Shown: positions 1 to 6,220 of the stretch, in pieces
Layout: each line of letters opens with the position of its first letter
Position numbering within the stretch: position 1 is the first letter of the stretch
Origin: Bacteroidia bacterium
GTDB lineage: Bacteria; Bacteroidota; Bacteroidia; Cytophagales; Cyclobacteriaceae
DNA length: 13,070 bases
Assembly (NCBI GenBank): GCA_016650355.1
Contig: JAENVX010000192.1
Span: 1-13,070 of the forward strand
Direction of reading: 5' to 3'
The notes under the pieces: model-generated
Database searches by the model: none
What the model was told of the DNA's origin: nothing
The model's input: the letters and a program-made list of their open reading frames with translations, nothing else
Made by a program: the position numbers and the translations under genes

Positions 1-15
1 TGGTATCTTAGTCCG

Positions 16-97
16 GTGGTGAGCTGTTTGTATTGCTTCATCTGTGCACCTTTTACTTGGTCGTTAAAGTGGCGCTGATAGTAACGCAGCTCACCAC
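16..97. repeat. 11-bp perfect inverted repeat, 60-nt spacer
   Basis: GTGGTGAGCTG at 16-26 is repeated in inverse orientation as CAGCTCACCAC at 87-97. It falls over the doubtful N-terminal part of the methyltransferase gene. It could be an RNA hairpin, the trace of a small insertion, or chance. Confidence 0.4.
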
Positions 98-992
98 TTT
101 AATTCACTTACAAAAGTTGCACTTCAGACTTGAATCCGCCTTACCAATATGTAAAATGGCTCTCTTGGAAGTTGGAGTTTTCCCGGTGAGGAATCATTAC
201 TATGAACCGCAATTCGATTTCAGGAAAATTAAGCTTTCATTCTCCGAAGAAAGAAGCTTGCCTGGCATTAGCTGGAACGCCCAAGAACAATTAGAAATGC
301 TGAATAAATTTACTTTTTCCTCAGAACTCACAAATATTCCAACAAATAAAACGGATGATTTGCATTTTTATCTCAATAATGGCGCATTTGTATCAGGAGA
401 TGCTGAATATTGGTATCAACTTATAAGAGCTAAGAAACCAAAGAAAATATTTGAAATTGGAAGTGGACACTCAACTCTCATGGCAATTAATGCTATAAAT
501 AAAAACAAGGAAAAAAATACAAATTATACTTGTAAGCATGTTTGTATAGAACCTTACGAGATGACTTGGCTGGAAAAAACTGGTGTGACTGTTATCAGAA
601 AAAAAGTGGAGGATGTTGAGGTTTCATTTTTTTTAGAATTAGAAGAGAATGACATCTTATTTATAGATTCCTCTCACATGATAAGACCTGAAGGTGACGT
701 AATATTTGAATACCTTCAATTACTACCTTCGCTAAAAAAAGGTGTAATTGTTCATATACACGACATATTTTCTCCTAGAAATTATTTAAATGAGTGGCTA
801 AATGATAATGTGATTTTTTGGAATGAACAATATTTGTTAGAAGCGTTCTTATCTCATAACACCACTTGGAAGATTATTGGTTCATTGAATTATCTACATC
901 ATAATCAATACGAAGCACTCAAAAAAACATGCCCGTTTTTGACTCCCGATAGAGAGCCGGGATCTTTTTATATACAAAGAATTGGGAACTAA
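33..992 (+). CDS. SAM-dependent methyltransferase (Methyltransf_24-like), 5' end uncertain
   Basis: Predicted class I SAM-dependent methyltransferase, cytoplasmic, probably acting on a sugar or glycan precursor; the substrate cannot be read from the sequence. The SAM-binding glycine motif EIGSGHS is at residues 141-147, an acidic residue in CIEPYEM at 171-177, DSSH at 212-215, and HIHDIF at 241-246. The tail FLTPDREPGSFYI and the early stretch VFPVRNHYYEP match, from memory, a family common in polysaccharide clusters. An in-frame TAG lies at 9-11. TTG at 33 is the first usable start; ATG at 156 is the first ATG, but using it would remove residues (about 28-41) that look family-like. The first 25 residues look less convincing and overlap an 11-bp inverted repeat, so the 5' end may be rearranged. 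It may belong functionally with the exopolysaccharide genes beyond 9249, now separated by mobile DNA. Confidence 0.75.
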   Translation: MLHLCTFYLVVKVALIVTQLTTLIHLQKLHFRLESALPICKMALLEVGVFPVRNHYYEPQFDFRKIKLSFSEERSLPGISWNAQEQLEMLNKFTFSSELTNIPTNKTDDLHFYLNNGAFVSGDAEYWYQLIRAKKPKKIFEIGSGHSTLMAINAINKNKEKNTNYTCKHVCIEPYEMTWLEKTGVTVIRKKVEDVEVSFFLELEENDILFIDSSHMIRPEGDVIFEYLQLLPSLKKGVIVHIHDIFSPRNYLNEWLNDNVIFWNEQYLLEAFLSHNTTWKIIGSLNYLHHNQYEALKKTCPFLTPDREPGSFYIQRIGN

Positions 993-996
993 TCGG

Positions 997-1221
997 CTAT
1001 TTAACGATTCCGATATCTTTAAGGTAGGCCGTCAACGTTTCAAACCTCTTGAAGATCCGCGAGCCGCCGCTCCTGGTCACGAGTGGACGCTCTACCATGC
1101 CGTACTTAATGACAACCCCCCAGCCCCCGTGCTGGCCCACCACGTCCGCCCCTCGAACCGCTTGGGCTTCGACGAGCCGCGAGAGGGCCAAATGATCTAT
1201 GCTATCTGTTACTCACGCCAT
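997..1221 (-). pseudogene. Remnant of a small conserved accessory protein
   Basis: Read leftward from ATG at 1221 the frame is Met-Ala-stop (TGA at 1215-1213) and then continues open for about 71 codons to TAG at 999-997. The peptide includes ALSRLVEAQAVRGADVVGQ, GGWGVVIKYGM and SRIFKRFETLTAYLKDIGI. These read like a real conserved domain I associate, from memory only, with short hypothetical proteins of plasmids and genomic islands. The usual continuation after the DIGI segment is missing. A shorter product from TTG at 1191 is possible but has no clear ribosome binding site. The stretch is GC-richer than both neighbours, which supports a foreign remnant. The opposite-strand frame over the same bases is taken as its shadow. 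Confidence 0.5.
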
Positions 1222-1318
1222 TTGTATGCCTACCATCAGTCAATTTTGTAAATAATGCTATATCTGGCGATGAAATCTAAATCAACCGTTATTTATTGTT
1301 TGCGTATGCGTACTTGAC

Positions 1319-1341
1319 AGATCGCCCCTACTGGGCGACCT
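1319..1341. promoter_or_regulatory. Inverted repeat next to a TTGACA box, possible operator
   Basis: AGATCGCCC-CTACT-GGGCGACCT is an imperfect inverted repeat (8 of 9 positions) starting at the last base of a perfect TTGACA (1314-1319). No good -10 box lies at the standard distance, so it may be a repressor site over a weak promoter or a small hairpin. It lies about 170 bases before the secreted cassette at 1510. Confidence 0.3.
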
Positions 1342-1393
1342 GGGCAGAATATGAAAAGTTAAATTTACCTTTTTGAATGGAGTTTAATATCTA

Positions 1394-1422
1394 TTGACTC
1401 CTGACAAAGGAAAGTTTAGTTT
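1394..1422 (+). promoter_or_regulatory. Candidate sigma-70 promoter for the secreted cassette
   Basis: TTGACT at 1394-1399 and TAGTTT at 1417-1422 are separated by 17 bases, about 90 bases before the ATG at 1510. The -35 is strong and the -10 weak (3 of 6). Of the candidates between 1252 and 1509 this one has the best spacing. Confidence 0.3.
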
Positions 1423-1509
1423 AGCTCATGGATCAAATCTCACGTGTCATAGTTGCCTGTATTCCCCACAAATCTCTGATGCTTAAGCTGATTTAGAGAG
1501 GAGATATAA

Positions 1510-2193
1510 ATGAAGGGTATTTTTCTTATTATACAAGTTCTGTTGATATTTATTCTGGCCTTTTCTGATCCATGCGTTGCTGCTGGTGACGCTCTTTATG
1601 ATAGTGGCAGGATTGCTGCAAAAAAGGAGTTAAGAAAATATCTCAATGATTTAAAAACAAGCAACCATCTTAATAGAATTGGTTTTAAAAGTCAGAACGA
1701 CCTCAATAATGCTATCGTGGGAGAAGGGTTTCGTGTTTACACTATTGATCCAGACAAAATACAAAATGATGTAACTAATACAGATTATCAATCTGTAATT
1801 GTATCCACTTATGCATGGTTTTTTTTAGTAGTTTCGGAAAATGAGGCATTATCGATACTACAGATGGGCTTTGTCGATAATAATTGGAAGCCGGGTGCTC
1901 TTGGATCATCGGAAATCGCAAAAGCTGTAAATAACATTATAAAGTCATGGCCTTCATCTGATGGATATCAATATAAGTATATAAGAGATTTTTCGATATC
2001 CTCAGATTTTATTGAAATATCACATAATGATAATTTCGTAGGTATTGTGCCAGTACCTCCCTTGATAGAAATGATTGGAAAAGAACCTAAAGAATTTAAC
2101 GCAAGCGATATGCTTGACAAAAATGAGTTTACAAACAAAACATTACTCCAAATCAAACAAAGTAATGCTAAATCGATAAATTTAAAACGTTAA
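1510..2193 (+). CDS. Secreted protein of unknown function, first gene of protease cassette
   Basis: I do not recognise a family. The 227-residue product has a clear signal peptide: MKGIFLI, a hydrophobic core to about residue 20, then Ala-rich CVAAGDA, giving likely cleavage near residue 25. The mature part is mixed alpha/beta, with a charged helix (KKELRKYLNDLK), a hydrophobic segment around 97-107 (VSTYAWFFLVV) that is probably a buried strand, and no cysteine. The start is secure: ATG follows GAGGAG by 6 bases. The gene is AT-rich, like the next two, and ends 48 bases before the protease gene, so co-transcription is likely. It could be a protease partner, inhibitor or substrate, but that rests only on position. 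Confidence 0.7.
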   Translation: MKGIFLIIQVLLIFILAFSDPCVAAGDALYDSGRIAAKKELRKYLNDLKTSNHLNRIGFKSQNDLNNAIVGEGFRVYTIDPDKIQNDVTNTDYQSVIVSTYAWFFLVVSENEALSILQMGFVDNNWKPGALGSSEIAKAVNNIIKSWPSSDGYQYKYIRDFSISSDFIEISHNDNFVGIVPVPPLIEMIGKEPKEFNASDMLDKNEFTNKTLLQIKQSNAKSINLKR

Positions 2194-2241
2194 ATCATAA
2201 AACCGGTTGTTACTCTGAAACAGGCGGTAAAAAGAGGCATT

Positions 2242-3651
2242 GTGCTGAATATGTTCAATATAACTATTAAAGCAACGCTTTATTTAACCATTTTTCTCTT
2301 ACTCAATGTTCCGATAGTAGGTGGCCTTTGCCATGCTTTTGTTTATGCACCTGTAGCTTATCAAGAGCATAGTAATTGGTGTTGGGCAGGGGCGTCTAAG
2401 TCTGTGCTTGGGTACTATGGTACAACAGTCCAACAATGCGATATTGCTAATTACGCTATTAGAAATAATAGCTGTTGTGGAAATAATATATTTTCATGGA
2501 ATAATGTCTGCAACTCAGGAAATTACTTGGGAGGACATGGGATAAATTCTGGTGATGTTCAGGATATTTTGTCTCACTGGGGCGTAGGCAGTAATTATAA
2601 ACAATCAATTCTCAGTTTACAAGATTGTGTAAGTGAAATAAACAAAGGAAAACCATTTATAATCCAAGTTAATTATAGCAATAATAATGCACATATACTT
2701 GTTGTAGATGGATATGATTTAAATAATAGTGGTGTTAACTACATTCATTACATGGACCCTGCTTTTGGCTATAGTGTTGAAAATTACCTGGATATTGTCT
2801 ACGCACCTTTATACGGTCGCACTTGGCAATTAACACTTACTACAAATATTACGTCGGTCGCAACCTTGGATGCAACGTCTATCACATTTTCTGGGGCAGT
2901 TTTAGCTGGTTCAGTAAATCCTAACGGCTTGAGTACAACAGTTACATTTGAGTACGGGACAACAACTTCTTATGGTAGTGCAGTCTCCGCCGATAATAGT
3001 CCTGTCAGTGGCAATACCAATGTCATCGTAAATAAGGTGATTACAGGCCTCACTCCGGGCACAACTTATCATTACCGGGTCAAACAATCGAACTCTTCTG
3101 GCTTCTTATATGGTATTGATAAAACATTTACAACCGCCAAACCAACTTTAATAGTTGATAAACTAGGAACTGGAACAGGGACTATCAGTATTTATTCTTT
3201 TTACGTACCTGGCGGTGCTTATGAATTAACGGCTAATCCTGATCCAGATAGTTATTTTAAAGGATGGTCTGGTGACTGTAGCGGAACGGGTGATTGTTAT
3301 ATTTATATGATGTTTTTTACGAATCGTAACCCTATAGTACACGGCACATTTGATCTTATACCAAGTTATTCTTTATCAATCTCAAAATCAGGAGCAGGAA
3401 CGGGATCAGTTACTAGCACTTCTTCCGTATCACCAGTTATTAACTGCGACTCAGTCTGTTCATATCTATTAGTCCAGAATACTTCTGTTAGTTTAAATGC
3501 AACTCCCAAACCCGGTAACATATTTACTGGTTGGTCAGGGGCATGTACTGGAAAAGGCCCTTGTTCTGTGACAATGAGTTCACCGCAGTCTGTATCCGCC
3601 AATTTCGTACCTGAAATTACACCTATATTGATGATGCTACTTAATGATTGA
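2242..3651 (+). CDS. Secreted papain-like cysteine protease with FN3-like and InlB-like repeat domains
   Basis: Predicted secreted or surface-held cysteine protease of papain fold, C39/C70-like. Residues 1-32 form a signal peptide. The catalytic domain covers about 34-200: Gln41 is six residues before Cys47 (HSNWCWAGAS), the same spacing as the papain oxyanion Gln and Cys; His151 is in NNAHILVVDGYD and Asp172 in YMDPAFG. Cys66, Cys78, Cys79 and Cys90 could form disulfides. Residues about 203-298 form an FN3-like domain (TGLTPGTTYHYRV). Two 'bacterial repeat' units follow at about 302-371 and 376-456, each with a GWSG-C-G-C motif. No sortase signal or C-terminal membrane anchor is present; the end is a short hydrophobic tail (PILMMLL). 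GTG at 2242, 4 bases after AAGAGG, or ATG at 2251 may be the start. The protease fold is well supported; its target is unknown. It lies between two other secreted proteins. Confidence 0.85.
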   Translation: MLNMFNITIKATLYLTIFLLLNVPIVGGLCHAFVYAPVAYQEHSNWCWAGASKSVLGYYGTTVQQCDIANYAIRNNSCCGNNIFSWNNVCNSGNYLGGHGINSGDVQDILSHWGVGSNYKQSILSLQDCVSEINKGKPFIIQVNYSNNNAHILVVDGYDLNNSGVNYIHYMDPAFGYSVENYLDIVYAPLYGRTWQLTLTTNITSVATLDATSITFSGAVLAGSVNPNGLSTTVTFEYGTTTSYGSAVSADNSPVSGNTNVIVNKVITGLTPGTTYHYRVKQSNSSGFLYGIDKTFTTAKPTLIVDKLGTGTGTISIYSFYVPGGAYELTANPDPDSYFKGWSGDCSGTGDCYIYMMFFTNRNPIVHGTFDLIPSYSLSISKSGAGTGSVTSTSSVSPVINCDSVCSYLLVQNTSVSLNATPKPGNIFTGWSGACTGKGPCSVTMSSPQSVSANFVPEITPILMMLLND

Positions 3652-3696
3652 TATGACTAAGTGATTGATAACAATTTACCTACATTAGGAGGAATC

Positions 3697-4017
3697 ATGA
3701 AAACTCATGTGTTAAAAGTAGTGAAGATAATTACAGTTGCTTTATTTATATTGATTATGCCTATTATGTCGTATGCTGATCAAGTTTATGATAGACAGGT
3801 TTCAACTGTAATGTATGATAGTATTTTAAACCAGATACTATGCAAAGATGAGAATGGACAATACTGGGCATATTATTGCCCTGATTCGCAATGTATAGCA
3901 GGGAAAAATATTCTTTCAATACTTTTAACGGCAAAAAATACCGCTAGCAGAGTCAACATCTATTCAGAAAGTGTCGCTCAATTTTCTGCTTTAATTCATG
4001 CAGTAGAAATTAAGTAG
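3697..4017 (+). CDS. Small secreted protein of unknown function, third gene of protease cassette
   Basis: A 106-residue product starting at ATG 3697, chosen over an upstream in-frame GTG because TAGGAGG sits 5 bases before it. It begins with a signal peptide (MKTHVLKVVK, then a hydrophobic run ending near SYADQ). The mature part of about 80 residues has three cysteines, in ILCKDENGQYWAYYCPDSQC, followed by a helical segment. It starts 45 bases after the protease gene and shares its AT-rich composition. I do not recognise the family. An inhibitor, propeptide-like chaperone or substrate is conceivable. The reading frame stays open for 28 more codons after the TAG, into a GC-richer stretch that I read as a junction scar. 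Confidence 0.7.
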   Translation: MKTHVLKVVKIITVALFILIMPIMSYADQVYDRQVSTVMYDSILNQILCKDENGQYWAYYCPDSQCIAGKNILSILLTAKNTASRVNIYSESVAQFSALIHAVEIK

Positions 4018-4381
4018 AGCCTGGCATCTCTATTGCCCACGGATACAACTACCACCGAAACGCCTTGGACGGCTACGCCGTACAAAACCAAAGGCACGCG
4101 CGGGGCCAACGTCCATATATGACCTGAGGGTCATGGCCCCATGCGTTGTGCGCCTATCGCCGCAACAAAATCCCCCCTCGTGTTACGTCCTTCTCTCTGC
4201 CATGAAGGTGAAGGCGCTATGTCCCGCGAACCTTCAGTATACCGGATGGAACTTTACCTACAACAGTATGGTTAAAGCTGTCAACAGCGGGTTGTCGCAA
4301 ATATACACCATACTAACGGACGAGTTGCGCAAAGCTAACCAGAATGTAACTGGCACCTCTTCCATAACAAAGCTCAACTAA
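4018..4381. other. GC-shifted scar without a confident gene
   Basis: Base composition changes abruptly right after the stop codon at 4017. Several short frames are open in 4018-4125 on both strands, and none can be preferred. On the plus strand, 4201-4381 encodes a plausible C-terminal peptide (MKVKALCPANLQYTGW... ending with TSSITKLN), but the ATG at 4201 has no clear ribosome binding site and I recognise no family. The stretch is probably the broken remains of one or two accessory genes at a recombination junction, matching the GC-rich remnant at 997-1221 on the other side of the secreted cassette. Confidence 0.35.
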
Positions 4382-4386
4382 ATAGT

Positions 4387-4512
4387 GATTAAGCGCTCTG
4401 ACATAATCAGTATTAAGTGGTTAATGTAATTTGCAGGACAAATTGCTTAATCAACATTAAGAGGTTTTAGCATTATGAGCTTAATCGCCATTACGACTTT
4501 CTAGAATTCTAG
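4387..4512. repeat. GCTTAATC repeats and palindrome beside the winged-helix gene
   Basis: GCTTAATC occurs as direct copies at 4445-4452 and 4479-4486, 34 bases apart and extended by similar flanks (AACATTA / GCCATTA), and as an inverted copy at 4387-4394. Between them, TTAATGTAATTTG and CAAATT...ACATTAA form an interrupted inverted repeat (about 4421-4460). CTAGAATTCTAG at 4501-4512 is a perfect palindrome. This AT-rich, repeat-dense DNA directly follows the end of a replication-like gene. It could hold an origin, protein-binding sites or an element boundary. Confidence 0.35.
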
Positions 4513-4530
4513 CCACCCCCCTTCGCAAAT

Positions 4531-5079
4531 CTAAGTTTGCCGCATAGCCTTTTTTGCAGCGCGTGCCTTTGCCATGTCTCTCTTGGGCTTCAGGGGCGGT
4601 TCCCAGTTCTTGTATTCACTACACAACGTAAATAGTGACGCAACCCCATTAGCCCCACGCAGTCCGCCTCTTGTATGCCATTTTAAAAATCCTTTTTCCT
4701 CAAGCTCATTTTTCCCTCGCGTGAAAACCGGATCGCTCAAGCCACAAAGATTTAGAGCTTCGGTATGATTAAAAGGAAAAATTGGATGTCCCTGTTCATC
4801 TTTGTGACATACGTTCTTTGGATCTGAGTTTTTTGAAATTGCTCGAAGTAAAATTCGAATTGCGGTAGCAGAAAGAGATATAAACGCCTTTGTTTCTTGC
4901 ATCGCCATCGTAACCCTTGAAAACTTGTTCTCGAATTTTGCAGCACCTTTTGCGCTTCGACCATTGCGTAATGTGCCTCTGCCCTTGGATTGATGACTTG
5001 GTTGTCCATTTTTGCCGAGTGACATTAAGCACCAGTTATATAATAATTTTGAGAAACTTGAGCTTGCCATTTTCGGCAA
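4531..5079 (-). CDS. Winged-helix DNA-binding protein, possible replication initiator of the element
   Basis: A 182-residue protein. The core at about 55-155 looks like a phage/plasmid-type winged helix: ETKAFISLSATAIRILLRAI, then FPFNHTEALNLCGLSDPVFTRGKNELEEKGFL with a helix-turn-helix pattern, then GGLRGANGVASLFTLCSEYKNW as the wing. This layout resembles short replication-type proteins beside excisionases on integrative elements; I infer that from pattern, not from a match. N- and C-termini are basic (KPKRDMAKARAAKKAMRQT), fitting DNA binding. TTG at 5079 is taken as start because AGGA lies 7 bases before it; ATG at 5070 or 5025 is also possible. It follows the AlpA-like gene by 48 bases and is probably co-transcribed with it. 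Confidence 0.6.
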   Translation of the reverse strand: MPKMASSSFSKLLYNWCLMSLGKNGQPSHQSKGRGTLRNGRSAKGAAKFENKFSRVTMAMQETKAFISLSATAIRILLRAISKNSDPKNVCHKDEQGHPIFPFNHTEALNLCGLSDPVFTRGKNELEEKGFLKWHTRGGLRGANGVASLFTLCSEYKNWEPPLKPKRDMAKARAAKKAMRQT

Positions 5080-5127
5080 CTGGTAATCCTGGCTGAAACG
5101 TCATTTTCGAGGAAGCTCATGTATTTT

Positions 5128-5340
5128 TCAGCGGGATTGATTCAGAGCGGCTTGCGCTTCAGTCGTAGACCTGTATGCATGCTCGTCTAAGTAAGTCTCC
5201 AGGTCAGCTTGGCGATATACGCATATTCTCCCGACACGACAATAAACCGGCCCTCGGCCGTTCCATCTCCATTGCTCAAGTGTTGAGGGCTCCACATTTA
5301 GGTATGCCGCTGCTTCCTTGGTCCTCATAGTTTTACTCAT
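5128..5340 (-). CDS. AlpA/excisionase-like helix-turn-helix protein
   Basis: A 70-residue MerR-like (HTH_17) DNA-binding protein of the AlpA/Xis type. Such proteins direct excision by the neighbouring integrase or switch on its gene. RTKEAAAYLNVEPSTLEQWRWNGRGP is the helix-turn-helix and CRVGRICVYRQADLETYL the wing with final helix, covering about residues 6-53. Length and layout are normal for the family. ATG at 5340 follows AGGAG by 9 bases. It lies just downstream of a terminator and a 12-bp palindrome and is followed closely by the winged-helix gene, so it probably heads its own transcript. Confidence 0.8.
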   Translation of the reverse strand: MSKTMRTKEAAAYLNVEPSTLEQWRWNGRGPVYCRVGRICVYRQADLETYLDEHAYRSTTEAQAALNQSR

Positions 5341-5359
5341 TCCCTATATCTCCTCTCTT

Positions 5360-5371
5360 CGTTTTAAAACG
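5360..5371. promoter_or_regulatory. 12-bp palindrome CGTTTTAAAACG before the AlpA-like gene
   Basis: A perfect 12-bp palindrome lies 20 bases before the AlpA-like start codon, between the upstream terminator and the ribosome binding site. The position suits an operator for autoregulation or an excisionase-like binding site. Confidence 0.35.
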
Positions 5372-5373
5372 AT

Positions 5374-5415
5374 AAAACCCCGTGCTCTTGGATGGGAGCA
5401 TACGGGGTTCTTTTT
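5374..5415 (-). terminator. Rho-independent terminator after the 237-residue cargo gene
   Basis: On the minus strand the hairpin AACCCCGTATGCTC / GAGCACGGGGTT (stem 5376-5409, two-base bulge) is followed by TTTTATCGTTTT. It lies 27 bases past the cargo gene stop and separates that gene from the AlpA-like gene. A T-run on the plus strand (5411-5415) means it could work in both directions. Confidence 0.75.
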
Positions 5416-5441
5416 AAACAATCAAAATACGAAAATGATTT

Positions 5442-6155
5442 TTATGGTGATATTTTTGTCATAATTTTTTTCAATGCTTGCCTCACTCCCCTTGAAGGAT
5501 CTTCGGATGGAATGCCAACGGCCTTATTTATAATCCGCATAACATTCATAAATTCACCATCTTTTTGTGTAGTCGGCTTTCCTATATGCAATAAGTATAC
5601 TTCGGCTATTTGCCTGTAGAAATCATCGAAATCTGCTTGTTTACGCCCTTTAGAATATATTTTGTTTAAACTTTTATCGAAACCCATGAATTCTGTCAGA
5701 AAATTATCTATGTTATCGATAAGAAGTCCAGCATTTTCATGGACTGAAATAAACTTATAGTACCACTCAGGCCTTATAATTTCGAATCCTGTAAGTATTT
5801 TGCAATTAGGTATTATATTGTCAGCAATATTTATGTAAAATTTATCGAGCCGTTCCTTTGGTGCAGTCATATAGCGTAGTAGACTTAATGTGATGTTTAA
5901 GCTTTTTATAATACCTTTCCTGTTTTTTCGTATGTCTGAGCTTGTATTTACTTCATGCACACAATTATATTTATACCGACATATTGGTAGAATAGAGCTA
6001 ATGAATTCCGTAATATTATTATTTTCATGCTGATATAATGTGTCATTTAACAATTCTATTTCTTCTGTAGTAAAAAGAGCACCATAATATAATTCTAAAC
6101 CATCACTATATTCTGGACCATAATTAAGTTGATCATCATAAAGACCTTCTTCCAC
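5442..6155 (-). CDS. Hypothetical protein, probable cargo of the integrative element
   Basis: I do not recognise a named family. The 237-residue product has no signal peptide or membrane segment and looks mostly helical. The N-terminus is acidic (MEEGLYDDQLNYGPEYSDG). The middle has aromatic and Ile/Asn-rich helices. The C-terminus (about 188-237; AEVYLLHIGKPTT ... GIPSEDPSRGVRQALKKI) resembles a helical tail I recall from hypothetical proteins next to integrases. GTG at 6155 is the start, as AAGGAG lies 7 bases before it. The gene is markedly more AT-rich than the integrase 65 bases upstream and ends at its own terminator, as expected of exchangeable cargo. Cargo at this place is often defensive in phage satellites, but nothing in the protein itself shows that. 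Confidence 0.65.
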   Translation of the reverse strand: MEEGLYDDQLNYGPEYSDGLELYYGALFTTEEIELLNDTLYQHENNNITEFISSILPICRYKYNCVHEVNTSSDIRKNRKGIIKSLNITLSLLRYMTAPKERLDKFYINIADNIIPNCKILTGFEIIRPEWYYKFISVHENAGLLIDNIDNFLTEFMGFDKSLNKIYSKGRKQADFDDFYRQIAEVYLLHIGKPTTQKDGEFMNVMRIINKAVGIPSEDPSRGVRQALKKIMTKISP

Positions 6156-6220
6156 AGAACTACTCCTTACTAAAAATGGAGTTGGATAACACTGTTGGCA
6201 CGATCATATAGTCACAATTA

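Noticed and set aside
1..130. Possible integron attC site from the 11-bp inverted repeat
   Set aside because: No matching RYYYAAC/GTTRRRY boundary pair and no neighbouring cassette array or integron integrase.
982..1251. Plus-strand frame of 89 codons overlapping the methyltransferase stop
   Set aside because: The minus strand gives the more domain-like peptide, and this frame has no ribosome binding site.
1420..1460. TTAGCTCATGGATCAAAT resembling a tRNA D arm
   Set aside because: No acceptor stem, anticodon arm or T arm can be built around it.
4470..4503. Nine-codon frame MSLIAITTF after AAGAGG
   Set aside because: Too short to separate from chance; it overlaps one of the GCTTAATC repeats.
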